Part shown: positions 36,546 to 48,055 of the stretch, one piece after another
Numbering within the stretch: the stretch's first letter is position 1
Layout of the letters: the number at the start of each line of letters is the position of its first letter
Assembly (NCBI GenBank): GCA_947034895.1
Contig: OX344765.1
Coordinates: 45,017,001 to 45,081,000, forward strand
Length of the DNA: 64,000 bases
Origin: Rhytidiadelphus loreus
Lineage: Eukaryota > Streptophyta > Bryopsida > Hypnales > Hylocomiaceae
Reading direction: 5' to 3'
Position numbers and translations under genes: made by a program
The notes under the pieces: model-generated
Databases searched by the model: none
Told to the model about the DNA's origin: nothing
What the model saw: only the letters and a program-made list of their open reading frames with translations

Positions 36546-37506
36546 GGTCTCCCTCAAGCTTGAAGCATTCCGATTGGGGATCATGTGGATCTAGACAACG
36601 AGGTATTGATCCGATCAGTGGAGGACGGAGCACAGCCACAGAAAGTGTGCATAGGCTGACCGATCTTGAAAGTATTAGCCCTTGTGTTGAGCTTGAGAAC
36701 ACAGAAGTAGTTTTGCCATTTTGTAACTCGCGAGGGCAAGAAGTAGATTCCCCTGTGAAAAATCGCAACATTGACCACCGAGCTCTTGACGTAGATTCCC
36801 CTGTGAAAAATCACAGCATTGATCATCGACCTCTTCAAGTAGATTCCCCTGTGAAAAAACGCAGCATTGATCATCAAGCTCTTGAAGTTGAAGACGTCAC
36901 CTGGCATCTAGGTACACACATGAATTGCAATTTCTTTTCCAAAAGTACCTTTGCGACTGCTTCTAGTCTTTTTCATCGTGCAAATGGTACTGGTATTCAT
37001 GGAAATTCATGTGGGATGTGCTTGCCACAAAACCATTGGCGGCAGAAGCAAGAAAGGCATGTGGTAAGTTTTGCAGCCACCTCATGAGTTTTGCTACTTG
37101 TGAAGCAAATTGCAGTTGTGGGCTTGTAGATACAGGATGTTGCGTATTGAGTATTTAGGTGTTTTGTTTTTTTCATGCAGAGGATTCCGACCTGCTAAGT
37201 CGGGCTTTACTTCGGAAGCCTCGATGTGCACTACTGAAAAGGCCTACAGATTTGCCAGAAGATGATGGAGATGGGAGGAAAAAGGTAGCTATAGCTGCTT
37301 TAGGAGACAAGAATGTAGAAGTGCAGGTTCAGTTTCACAGTGAAGCGGAATTTAATGTCGAAGAATGCAATGAAGATACGGCTTTCAATTCCGCCACTGA
37401 GAAGGGTAAGGGCAAAGTGAAGTGTTCCAAAAGAAAGGCGCGTGAGCAAATTCCACAGACGAGCATGGGTAGAGTTTCTACACGAGCCGACACCAAAAAA
37501 AAATAA
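36546..37506 (+). CDS. Hypothetical basic protein with three 16-residue repeats (2 exons), transposon cargo
   Basis: Exons 36546-36911 (acceptor GTACAG; donor CTAG|GTACAC) and 37181-37506 (acceptor TTCATGCAG) join in phase, giving ~230 residues that end KKK. The first exon has three perfect-length 48-bp repeats at 36743, 36791 and 36839, encoding VDSPVKNRNIDHRAL-like units. The C-terminus is Lys-rich with KCSKRKAREQ, a plausible nuclear localisation signal. No start codon is visible in the first exon, so it is either preceded by another exon or is the 3' part of the RING-gene transcript, which ends 970 bp upstream. I do not recognise a family. Confidence 0.45.
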
Positions 37507-38348
37507 AGAAACAAGTGAACCACAGTAGGTTCCACAGTTCAAGCAACATGTACCAAATTTACGATTAGGACTACAGGTATGCACCAATGAACTTTGACAT
37601 ACAAGTTTAGGGAGTAATACTAATATGGACATGTACTAATATGGAGTAATACGGACATGTACTACACAAGGTACACTTTCAAGTGGCAAGGGTACACATT
37701 AAAGGGATGGCTCCCAATACTCAAGCAAAATATCTTGAGAGCATTCAATGAATATCAATTGTCATGATTAGCCTTGGATCTGGAATCGTGTGACTAAACT
37801 TGCTAGTGTTTTGGGTTATGATGGAGGTCCTTGCAAGTACTTTCTTCTTTGTGAAGGTGAAGACTACAAATTAGACTTCCAAGAGAAGCCATGGAACCCA
37901 GTACCACCATGCTCCAGTCCTTGTGTACTCTTCTTCCGGGTGCTGGTTTCAGGGTTATTGCAGTTTAGCGTTGCCATTAAAATGTTGGCAGGTGAAGGGG
38001 ATAGCAGCAACGGGGCTACCTGTAGCAAAGGCCCCGAACGGAGGAGACGCGACAACATGCAAGGATTGTTGAGCTTCGAGAGGACAGTAAAGAAGTTCAC
38101 ATTTCACACTGTGGTGCGTTTCTTTTTTGTGCTTCACGTGTTTGGAATTCTATTGTGGTACTCATGGAGTGATGGTTTGGCATTGTCCTGCCTTCAAGTA
38201 CCCACAGACTAAGGAGTAACTTGATTTTAGATGATGAGGGAGCGAGGATGGTGTCAATGGCTTGAGCAACATTGCGGTTTTAGAGTATGCATCCTCTCTT
38301 CCTAGTGTGAGGTGGTTGGCTCATTAGATTAAGGGCTTGCCTTCCAGA
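37507..38348 (+). other. Probable introns/exons upstream of the B3 domain; structure unresolved
   Basis: The open frame 37790-38212 contains CKYFLLCEGEDYKLDFQEKPW and a hydrophobic segment, but joints to the B3 exon cannot be fixed by eye. Confidence 0.3.
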
Positions 38349-38605
38349 CTGTACCAGCAGATTTTATGCGCACTTGGGGAGACCAAGTCAAACATCCCGT
38401 TTACATTGTTTCAGACGAAGAAAGCATGGTGTGGAAAATCTGTCTCACAGAGCAGCAGACCAAAGGAGAGCCACAAGTTAAGCTCGGACAGGGTTGGAAA
38501 GACTTTGCGATGTCCAATTGTCTGGGCCTTGGCGACCGACTGACATTCACTCTCACGAGCAAGTCCAAGTTCTTTGTGTTGATAACTCGAAATAAAGAAG
38601 AGTAA
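38349..38605 (+). CDS. B3-type DNA-binding domain exon, transposon cargo
   Basis: Preceded by a CTTCCAG acceptor, the exon encodes TVPADFMRTWGD, then VYIVSDEESMVWKICL, then GWKDFAMSNCLGLGDRLTF and FFVLI, and ends at TAA 38603-38605. This order (xPxxF, W in strand 3, GWxxFxxxNxLxxGDxxxF) is the hallmark of the plant B3 fold, a sequence-specific DNA-binding domain of the ARF/ABI3/REM group. It looks like a C-terminal exon of a larger gene. In Arabidopsis the VANDAL transposons carry non-transposase DNA-binding proteins that recognise element ends; a B3 protein carried here could similarly bind the arm motifs, which is inference. Confidence 0.65.
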
Positions 38606-39648
38606 TAATTTAGGGTCATGGTTGGACGATGCACCTTGTTGGAAACCGTTTTCACTGCCATTTTTGAAGTTTTGGGAGGGACAATATTAGAATTGAAGTG
38701 AGGTTAGAAAACTTAGAAATTGGAGTGCCTCCCAATCCCGCTTGGCATTTTGGGTCCTTCAGAACCTCCGCAGTTCAACAATGTTTTTTGATTGACAATG
38801 CATTCTTACAATAAGCATGACCATACTTTTACTAGCACTTTCCCCTTGTATGTAGGTTCTTTGAATGCACTTTACTTTCCCTTGTGTTGTGCTTTTTCTG
38901 GCTTTTTCTTCTACTGTGCTGTGTTAGTGGCTTTGCCTTATGTTGTGCTTATTGCATGTTTAGTAATGCATGAGATTGTTTGTGGTTTTTTGGGTGCTTC
39001 AGTATTTCAGTTTCGGTAGAGATTTAGAGGACATAATCTTTCAATGCATGTTTTCCAAGTAATGTATGTGAGTTTGTTTGGGGATTACGGTCATGTTAAA
39101 AGTATTTTAGCGTTCATGAGATTTAGGTACGTAATATTCAATCCATGTTAGTTCAGGGTACACAAGTCTTCAGATTGCAAATGGAAAGCACATGAGCATT
39201 GTAACTCCAATGTCCGATACAACCTCATGACAACTGCTTATGGAATTGGGAGTCCAACAAATTCAACACGAATCAACACAAGCAGATGTGCAAAACTATG
39301 GGCACAAGTAGTGTAGTCAATCAAATGCAGTCATTTCATATTGACAATGGGTGAAAAGAAACTTTACAAAGCCTGGTGGTGCCACTAAGTCATCACTGAA
39401 AAAGCTAAATAAGAATGCAAACACTACTCCGCCCAAGTGTAGAAATCCTATTTCAGTGCCATACATCTGCCAAAATTCAAGAGATTGTGTAAGCGCGTGC
39501 CACAAGTTTATCCCCAAATAGGAGAAGCCATGACTACATTTAAGCAATTTTTCCAAGACACATGGCCAAATTGACAAAGCAACATGTACTCTAAACCATG
39601 ACTTGCAGTGAAAGTGCTTTAGTGCTGGCCAAGGAGACCTTACCTGCT
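38606..39648. other. Intergenic between convergent cargo genes
   Basis: No exon with both motif and splice support. Plus-strand genes end on its left and minus-strand genes on its right. Confidence 0.4.
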
Positions 39649-40095
39649 TCAACGCTGGTCTGTGTGCGATGGAAGTGCATCCCCTTCTGTACGCAGATTC
39701 AGATGAGTATCCAGCCCAGAGGATCTATCACAACTTGCTACTAGTGTCCGCATGGGTTCAATTGTCATTTGGGTCGGAGTTGGGTCAAAGCTATGATTTT
39801 CGTCAGCGTCCCAGTAGATACTGTCTTCTGGGTCGGAGTAGTAATTTGGGTCGCTGTCCCAAAGACAAATGTCATGGTGAATTGTATAAGCAACTCCGCT
39901 ACAGAATTCCATATTCCGCAACTCAGCATTAGCAGCTCGTGTCCACCTCACTTGTGGACCGTCTCCTCTCTGCAAAAGCGCCCTCACTTGTTGTCCCCCA
40001 AAGAAAGGAACCTTACCTTTGCGTTGTGCGACCGCGTCATCAACCTGTGCAAGGTAAAATTGCAACTCAACCTTTGTCATAGGAAGCTTCGCCAT
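39649..40095 (-). CDS. Small acidic hypothetical protein, transposon cargo
   Basis: ATG at 40095, 148 codons, stop TGA 39649-39651. The N-terminus is basic-amphipathic (MAKLPMTKVELQFYLAQVDD) and the middle very acidic and aromatic (DPNYYSDPEDSIYWDADE). No domain recognised. It is the next frame downstream of the transposase on the same strand, 650 bp away. It could be an accessory factor or a chance frame. Confidence 0.4.
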   Translation of the reverse strand: MAKLPMTKVELQFYLAQVDDAVAQRKGKVPFFGGQQVRALLQRGDGPQVRWTRAANAELRNMEFCSGVAYTIHHDICLWDSDPNYYSDPEDSIYWDADENHSFDPTPTQMTIEPMRTLVASCDRSSGLDTHLNLRTEGDALPSHTDQR

Positions 40096-40745
40096 TACAA
40101 ATACTAGAGTGCTTTAGATGGACAAGAATTGAAACTGTGAGCAATTAAAGCAGACTTGAAACTAAAGCAATGCAGGTGATTCACAGGATAAGAAGGCTCC
40201 GGACGCTCCAACATTGGACCAAACACAGGTGACCTGGAACGACGAGCAAGACTGAAAGAAATGAACAAGGTGAACCTGTTGTATACCTCGGCTTACTTGT
40301 TGCTGGTAGTAGTTCTGCTCCGTGCCCTACTCGTATGCAGCACAATCGAGAACTAATAACTTCATTAGACACGAGTGAACACACGTGCGCAATTAAGTGT
40401 GCTCATAATTTTCAATGCAATAGACTCTAACTAGTCAGTTCAGACGTCCTACACGTATGAATACAATGAATACAACGACTGCAAAACTAGCATGCATTTA
40501 GAATTGAACATTGGATCTAGTCACACTGGGATGACGTCAAGAATGGTAGCTGCCTATGTCTCAGCTTCAATAAGTAGCCCTATTCAGTCCTATATTCTAA
40601 ACCTTTAGTGCACTGTTAGAATTTGAGATTCAGCAAACACATTAATGTACAAGGAGCAGAACTAGTGAATCTAATGAATGTAATGAGATTTGTTTGATCA
40701 CATACTCACCTAGTTTGGAGTCCCCGACGGCAACTGTCAACCAGC
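40096..40745. other. Spacer between transposase and small acidic ORF
   Basis: No gene recognised. Confidence 0.4.
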
Positions 40746-43700
40746 CTAGAAGCCTCTGGCCTCGGCATCTAAAAGAGACCCAACTATAGAATCTAAGATT
40801 GGCAGTTTCAATTCATAACTGCTGAAACTCCCCTTGACTGTATGGGTAGTAGGAGGCATCGAGAAGTCTTGTAGCAACACCGCATGGCTATGGACATATG
40901 CAAATGGCCTGTCATCTCGTAGGAGATAGGTTCTACTGTCAGGTTGGTATTGCTCATACCAATACCCTTGAATCAAAGATTCACCAGGCACGAAATCATT
41001 TCCAAAGTCATCAGTAAAAGCATCAGTGTTCACATGGTCACCCCTAGTCACGAGCATGACCCAGAAGCTTTCACCATCGTCACTGTCGGCCCTCACAGCT
41101 ATGTTAAATCCAACTCGAATTCGGTCTCCTGAAACCTCGGTATCTAATTCAGCCTCAGTGTCATCCCATTCCAAGTCAGATAGTACCCGTATGCCCGTTT
41201 TTCTCTTCGCACAAATCTTTCGTAACGTCCACTGCGGCACATGGGCCTTCTGGTAGCAACTGAGATTTGAGTCTGGATCTAAACAAGCGACGCAAAAACA
41301 AGTGAGCTGGCGGAATTGAATGAGAGTGGGGTCCTTGCACGATAAAGATCGGCATTGGTGCATGCCCCTACTCCCCGAAATGGTTTCAGCCTCCAACTTG
41401 TCCACCCTTTGAATGTCACCGTCTTTGATCTCCCAGAAGAATTTATTGATTGTCTTCCGTTCACCAGGACGCCCTGCATGATATTTATTGCTCTCCTCTT
41501 GCAGAAACTGTACAACTTGAGCCGCATTTTGCAACTACCGACCATTGGGTTTGATTTGCTCCTTATACAACTCTCTTTTTAATAGAGCACCAGCCCCGTC
41601 AACTTCTCCTTTGCCATGTCCAGAGGCGAAGTAATTCCAGCACATTTGGCAACCTTCTAGCAATTGCTCACTCATAGTCAAACTAGGAAATCTGCTAACA
41701 AAATACCAAACACGAGCTGATTTGAACTGACCGCTACATCCATCACTCCACACCACGTGATTAGTTGGTTGAAATCCATTGTCCCTCATGTGATTCCAGT
41801 GTAGCATGAAAGCATGCTGAACATATAATGAATCGTGTTGTTTGTCATCAAACACATAGTAATGGACCTCTTTGAACAAGTAAGGCTCGCCATTGGCCTC
41901 TGACCAATCAGGGTTCAGACGGTACGTAATATGGACAAGAATTGAAACTTGGTCAGTGCGCCAATGCATGGACTGTATCTCATTCTGCACCTTCATGGAG
42001 TAGTTTTCCAAGAAGTCCATACAAGATATGACAGTACCTTCAGGGACAGAAGAGAATAACTCTTTGAATTGAAAATCTTGCCAACAAGCCAAGAAGTTAT
42101 GGACAATGAATTCAGCTAGTTTTGGTTTCAAGAAATCTATGAGTTTGGAAGGCTTTGTCTCACAGTATATTATCTTAATTGCTTTTTTAGGCTTACCGTC
42201 CTCCCCCATGCCAATTGTCTCATAGCCAGTGCGTTTCCATTTCACCAAATTTTCCGAATAGACCTCACGGGGGCAAATCCTGAGGTTATTCACTCCGCAG
42301 TTCAAACAATCCCCTAAAAGACAGTCGCGCTTGTACCACATGTCAAACTCACCCTTCTGGCACAAAACTGAACTCCAAAGGTGAGTTAGACGTTCATAGA
42401 CCTCATTGTGTGCATCACATTCCGAAATCATGGTTTCAAAATCAGTGAACGTTGCACAAACAATACAAGAACATGTGCAAGTTTTGTGCACACCTTCCAA
42501 ATCACGACGCATTCCATTCAAGGCATCTCGAAGGTGGTCAAAATCCTGGTGGTACCTGCAACAGGTATTCCATGCTTTCAACCTCCGCACCCACCAAGAC
42601 TTTAAGCTTTCAAACGTCCTCAATCCGCATGCCACATCGGGAAACCTTTTCTTGAATTCTGTAAAGAACTCCAACTAACATACACATATGCGTTAGTGCT
42701 TAGTTGCATGCCATTAACTAGTAAGGACGAATAAGGGCCACCAAGGATCAAAAAGGACTACAAAGGACTACAACATTAACTACGAAGGACGACTAAGGAC
42801 CACAAAGGACTACAACAGTATTTGGGAAGGACAACTAAGGACCACAAAGGACTACAGGTCCTCATCCACGTTGCTTACAATGAACAAAGCACTAGATAGT
42901 GCTTTACTGCTTAGGGTCCTTAAAATTCCAAATCTTAAAGAACCAACGATACCAAGGACCAAGCAACTAGTAGACAGTGCTTACCTCCTGAGATTCCTTA
43001 CAATTAATGACTTCAAAGAGCCAACAACGTAGGCAGTGTTTAGTTGCTATATAAGATCAGAGCAAAGGACCCAAAGGAACAAAGACACATATGGTTCTTT
43101 GAATAAAGCACAGGAGGCTCTAATCACTTATCCACAGTCCCCGCAGCGCTGTCAAAAGGACTCGAGATTCCTTGGCTCCTTACACCCTAAACCATCAATG
43201 ACTACATAACTCCAAAAAAGCACCTACAACACAATGTGTTCTGGTTCGGCGCATAGGTGCTTAAATTCCTAAACCTTAAACCACTTCTAAGTGCTTGGAG
43301 ACTGAAAAGGACATGTGGCAGCCTCCGAAAACAACAAAATAACGACCTCAACCGCTAGTATGCAGAAGCAGCCACCAATTCTGCAATGCTTCGGATCTGA
43401 TGAATACCATGAACAATGAAGGGCCTAAATCCTAAGACACAAGTGCTCACCTGTCCACATTAGATCATCAATTGAAGAGGAGGAGCGTGTCAAAATTGAA
43501 GCTTACTTGGGATAGCTGTAGATAGTGAGTTGCGTGCTCAATGTACAGCTTTGGCGCAATCCACTTCCTGACAATGTCCTTGCGATTAGGAGAAACTGTC
43601 GTCTTCTCTTCCCAGAACTTGGTGACCATTTTCTTTACTTCATCCGTGATTGCACCAGAGCGGTTTCTTTTCTGATCTCTAAGCTAGAAAGCATCTTCAG

Positions 43701-44114
43701 TACTATCTAGAAGCACTCTTCTCGCGAGTGCCTTCTTGATGTTGCGCCGATCCACTCCGAGTAAGCCTGCCACCCCCCTCTGACTCCCAATTCCTGGTAC
43801 AACAGCTAACGTAGTGACAATGTTTTTCGCAAGAAGCGATTTAGCTTTCCGCAGTCCTACTAAGTGCGCTTGCATACCGTCTTTGAAACTACCGAGGACC
43901 TCATGTCCCAACTTCACCGCCCTTTGATCACTCAAAAAAGGTGGTACCATTCCTTTCAGCACTGCTTGCCCTAAAAACTTCGTGATGCTTAGGTGCTGAA
44001 CCTCAGTATCGTGATTTTTTAACTTTTGAGCTGCATACAAGCTAATCTCTCGAGCAAGACGGGCACTAGTCCTGTGTTCTTTTTTCTGACCGGAACTTAG
44101 GCACCTGGGGTCTC
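40746..44114 (-). pseudogene. DDE-like transposase gene, 2 exons, two in-frame TAG codons
   Basis: Exon A runs from the arm edge (about 44110) to 43507, then the donor GTAAGC. The intron is 43506-42675 and its acceptor ends TGTTAG. Exon B is 42674-40746. The total is about 850 codons in one phase. TAG occurs at 43684-43686 in exon A and 41535-41537 in exon B; both flanking segments continue in the same frame with family-like composition. Exon A encodes a basic region ending SPNRKDIVRKW ... THYLQLSQ. Exon B has a Cys/His-rich section, then candidate catalytic acids: D in SCMDFLENY (~220 of exon B), D in WSDGCSGQFKS (~311) and E/D in GHGKGEVDGAG (~357-359), with a Cys-rich tail after the second TAG. 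I recall similar DFxEN...DGCxGQFK...GKGxxDGAG proteins in cnidarian repeats. The superfamily is uncertain. Confidence 0.7.
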
Positions 44115-45378
44115 TGTGAGCCCCAAATTCGTCACTTGGGACTCATTGTTTTCTTTTTTTTAGTTTATTACAAATTAAGGCATAAAGTAGTACAAAAAGC
44201 CCAAAAAAGAGTGTAGAACCAAAATAGGTATGTCACGTACCAGTATAGCATTTGGTCATAAATAGCCTTTTATCCATAGATTACCCATAAAACCCACTTG
44301 TATATAGGTTAGAACCCGTAATTAGTGGGAAACAATAGGGCTACTGGAAACTTACCCAAAATAGCCCAAAACCTAGTGCATGTGACCATGATAGGCTAAA
44401 TTAAGTCTTAGGAGAGTGAGGGAGGTCCCCACATAAATCTCCAAAGATAGGTTCTAGTTTCCCCATTCCACCGACGAAACATTAGGGATCCAAATTGTTA
44501 GCTTGCAGGTGTTACTTGTCCCAAGACAGGCCGCATGGAGGAATCCACAACCGCCGGATAGTGTTCTCGAATCTGGAGCATGTCGGGACATCCACGGCAA
44601 AACCCATTCGCCAAGATTCCCTCACATGTGAAAGATTCCCTGACTGTTGGTGATTCAACCGAAGTCAGTTTTCACCTCGCCACCAACTATGTGCCAGAAT
44701 AGCCTAAGACTTGGCACGTGGCTTGGGGGACTCCATGAGAGGTTCTCCAAAAAGTCTCAGTTTTTTTTTATCTCCAAAGGATCTTTTTCCGAGCGGTCAA
44801 CCGCCAAAGGCCACATGGGGAAATTCATAGAAAATACCCAGGCCGCGGTAAAATCTCACTAAAAATTAGACTAGCATCTTTTATGTTAATAATGCGCCCC
44901 GACAAATTTCATGGCGTTCCAATAGCGGGAAGCAGCCGAAACTGACAACATCCCCCCAATTAATATTTACGGCAGGATCTTTGTGGGGTTGACTGGCGTC
45001 CCGAGAGCGTACGAAGTCGGAACGAGGACATCAAGGAGCCTTTTCTTACTCCCTAGAGCTTCCCCAACAACCCTAGCTAGTTTCCCAAGCCAAAAGAGGT
45101 AAACCCCCAAAGTTAGGTTTTTACCCTTTTAATTGGCTCCAGTTGGCACTAGTTTCCGATGGGTTTTTTGTGATAGAAATAGGGGGTAGAGGGTCCCTGA
45201 GGCTAAAAATGGCATTCTGAAGCCATTGGCGCAATCCATTTGCAATTCCGAGCTAAACTCCAAAAGTTAGAAACTAGGACCAGCGTAAAACCCAAGATTA
45301 GGTGAAAATCTCAAAGTTGAATGAAAATCCGGATGGATGAGGTTACTCGTCGAGGGGGGAAGTGGGCCCTTGGAAACC

Positions 45379-45385
45379 TATAAAA
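45379..45385 (+). promoter_or_regulatory. Outward-facing TATA box, right arm
   Basis: TATAAAA in 'cttggaaacctATAAAAgggggccc', mirrored at 32379-32385. It is followed 1.6 kb downstream by the ATG exon at 46980. Confidence 0.65.
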
Positions 45386-45809
45386 GGGGGCCCTTCTCTC
45401 TCCCAAAACACCCCCAATACTTGTTTTGGGTCCGTGGGTCCAAGTTATCTTGGCATTTTTGGCATTTAGGCCAAAAAACCTCTACGGTGTTTTCAGAGCA
45501 CTTTTTGCTCCCGTTGTTGTTCTATTTACAGCTTTTGTAGGTTCTTGGAGTCCTTCTCGTTCACTTGTACTTCGTGTGTCTTCTTTAAACATCCTTTGGT
45601 CACATTTGGAGAGTTCTTGTAAGTTGTCTTGTGTCGTGCATTAACCCCGGAGTAACCCCCCACCGTACCTTGGCGATGGCGCTTTGGGGGGCCTTTGGTG
45701 CATAAGTCCTTTAACATTATCATCTTGCGTGTACGTGTGCCTTGGAAGTAAGTGCTAACCATAGTAAACCCCTTCTTTGTTGTTGACAAGTGGACCCACC
45801 CTTCGGGGG

Positions 45810-46112
45810 ACGGCGAAGCTTTGACCCTGTGACCCCTTAGTCCTAAAGAGTGTGTTAAAACGAGTCCTAGACAGCGGAGCTTTGAACCCCAATCCATTGC
45901 AAGTCCTAAAGTCGGTGTTAAAACCGATTCTACGGCGAAGCTTTGGACCCCGGTAGGTCTAAATTCCAAAGTTTAGTTCCCAAGATCTTCTTGGGAAAAA
46001 TTAAAGTTTAGTTCCCAAGATACCCCTAGGTAGTAGAAATGCGGAAGAAACCCCCCGCCATGAGATAGATTGGTCAACATCCAAGTTCTTTCCCCCACGG
46101 CAAAGCTTTGAC
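45810..46112 (+). promoter_or_regulatory. Four ACGGCGAAGCTTTGAC-type motifs, right arm
   Basis: Copies at 45810-45825 (exact), 45871-45886, 45932-45947 (61-bp spacing) and 46097-46112, differing at zero to three positions. Confidence 0.7.
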
Positions 46113-46979
46113 TTCAACACATCAAAATTAGTCTAGCCTCTTGTTTTACCTTGACCATAATCCGTAACGTCCGGTTTAGTTTTTAGTTAAGTGGGTTCCC
46201 ATACGGGAACCCGAGGTTAGGAAAGGAGTGTAAAGGCCAGGGCCAGCCAGGACCCAAGCCAGCAGGCAACCCAGCCAGCCGGGCGACCCAAGCAGCGGCA
46301 ACCCAGCAGCCGGGCGACCAGCAACGGGCAACCCAGCCACGGGGACCCAGCAGCGGGCACCCAGACAGTGGGCTTCGGAGGAGGGGGGCCAGGGCTTCGG
46401 GGAAATTGGGCCAGGGCTTCGAGGAGATTGAGCCAGGGCTTTGGGGAGATTGGGCTAGGGCTTTTGGGGGGGGGTCCAAGGGTTTCGGGGGGGAAGGGAA
46501 AGAGAAATCAAAAGGGGGGGGGGGAAAATCAAAACAAAACATACAAAAGGAGGGGGGGGGGAAAAGAAAAAAAGACAAACTCCAAGCGGCGCCCTGCAAA
46601 CCACATCCTCCACCTCTCAAACCAAACCTCACACAATGATGACAAAATTAGGAAGGGGGTAATTATAGGAGAGGAAGAAGGGAGAGACGATAAATAGTGT
46701 TGTGTCATAGGATTAGGTAGGAAATCTCCAAAGCTTCTTGCAACCATTAGGAAAGAGATTAAGATGACGCCAAAATGACGACGTAAGAGAATAGGTGACT
46801 CTTCCATTAGATTAGCGTCATATGGTGTAAGGCCTCATTTAAGGGGTTGGTAGGAATAGTGTTGAAGGAAAAGAAAAAGAGATAAGGAGAAAGGAAGGGC
46901 CCATTACGGGTCTTAGAGTGTACTCCTTCGCCAAGGACTAAGCCGTAGGCAGTTTACTACTTCAACCTACGTGTCGACT

Positions 46980-47042
46980 ATGGAATACGAGCACGCAGCC
47001 GGAGGTATGGAGGAAAAAGTCGCGCATGCCAACTTCGATCAG
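46980..47042 (+). other. Short ATG exon (21 codons) with GTGAGT donor, right arm
   Basis: ATG, then EYEHAAGGMEEKVAHANFDQ, then CAG|GTGAGT (donor at 47043). Peptide and donor are conserved in the left arm (26763-26826) and in length in arm unit A. No acceptor can be fixed, so its downstream partner is unknown. Confidence 0.55.
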
Positions 47043-47289
47043 GTGAGTCAGTAAATTAGCCCCCAGTGCTTTTTCTTTTGATTTGTGCTAAATTCTGTTA
47101 AGAGGTGGTCAATGTCGATTAGCAATTAGGAATTAGACTACAAAACAAGGTAGAACATGATAGGATAGGACTAGGGATTAGTAAACCGTTAGGGTCAAAA
47201 TTCAACCAAGAAGTTAAACATTAGATGAGGACAAAATAATCCAGTTAGGAGTTAAGGTTAAAATAGCCAATCAAAATTATCTTAAGTAA

Positions 47290-47720
47290 TAACGACATAG
47301 GGTCAAGGGTAGAACGTAAAAAGATAATCTAATTAGAAAAAACTAAATTAGATTAGAGGATTAAATTAGAAAGATAAAGTAAATTAGATAAATTAAATTA
47401 GGAGATAAATTAGGAAAAAAGACAAATTAATTTAGAAGATTAGATTAGGAGATAAATTAGGAAAAAAGATAAATTAATTTAGAAGATTAAATTAGGAGAT
47501 AAATTAGATAAATTAAATTAGGAAAAAAGATAAATTAATTTAGAAGATTAAATTAGGAGATAAATTAGATAGATTAAATTAGGAGATAAATTAGATAGAT
47601 TAAATTAGGAGATAAATTAGATAAATTAAATTAGGAAAAAAGATAACTTAATTTAGAAGATTAAATTAGGAGATAAATTAGATAAATTAAATTAGGGAAA
47701 AAGATAACTTAGATTAGGAA
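47290..47720. repeat. Low-complexity AAATTAGATAAATTAAATTAGG region, right arm
   Basis: Irregular head-to-tail copies; the inverted counterpart of 26040-26575. Confidence 0.85.
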
Positions 47721-48055
47721 AAAAACCCAATCAACTTAGGAAACCATGGAAGGGATTTAGGTAATCCCTCCTCAGTCTTAGGAAGGGTCAATTAGCCTCA
47801 GATTCCCATAGATTAGAATAGATTCGGTAGTAGTTCGCATAGGCTGCTGTTAGGGGACGGTTAGCCCGAACTATTCCCTCGCCAATTGGGGCAACCCCAT
47901 TGTCACCTGCGGAAACTAGGAACTTAGTAAAGAAGATCCATTGCTTGGAAGGCACAATGGACCGACGCTTAGTCACCCGTTAGGTTAGAATTTAGTTAAC
48001 CCCTAGAACCTGGTTGTGTCCGATTAATTACTAAGGGTGGGTAATTAAGCGCCCA

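Noticed and set aside
2740..43686. In-frame TAA/TAG in several genes taken as a variant genetic code (stop = Gln)
   Set aside because: The hemoglobin and epsilon-tubulin genes end at TAG and pol uses ordinary Gln codons throughout, so the standard code applies.
46183..46700. Long Pro/Gly-rich frames on both strands
   Set aside because: They come from the GC-rich simple repeat of the transposon arm and have no conserved counterpart.
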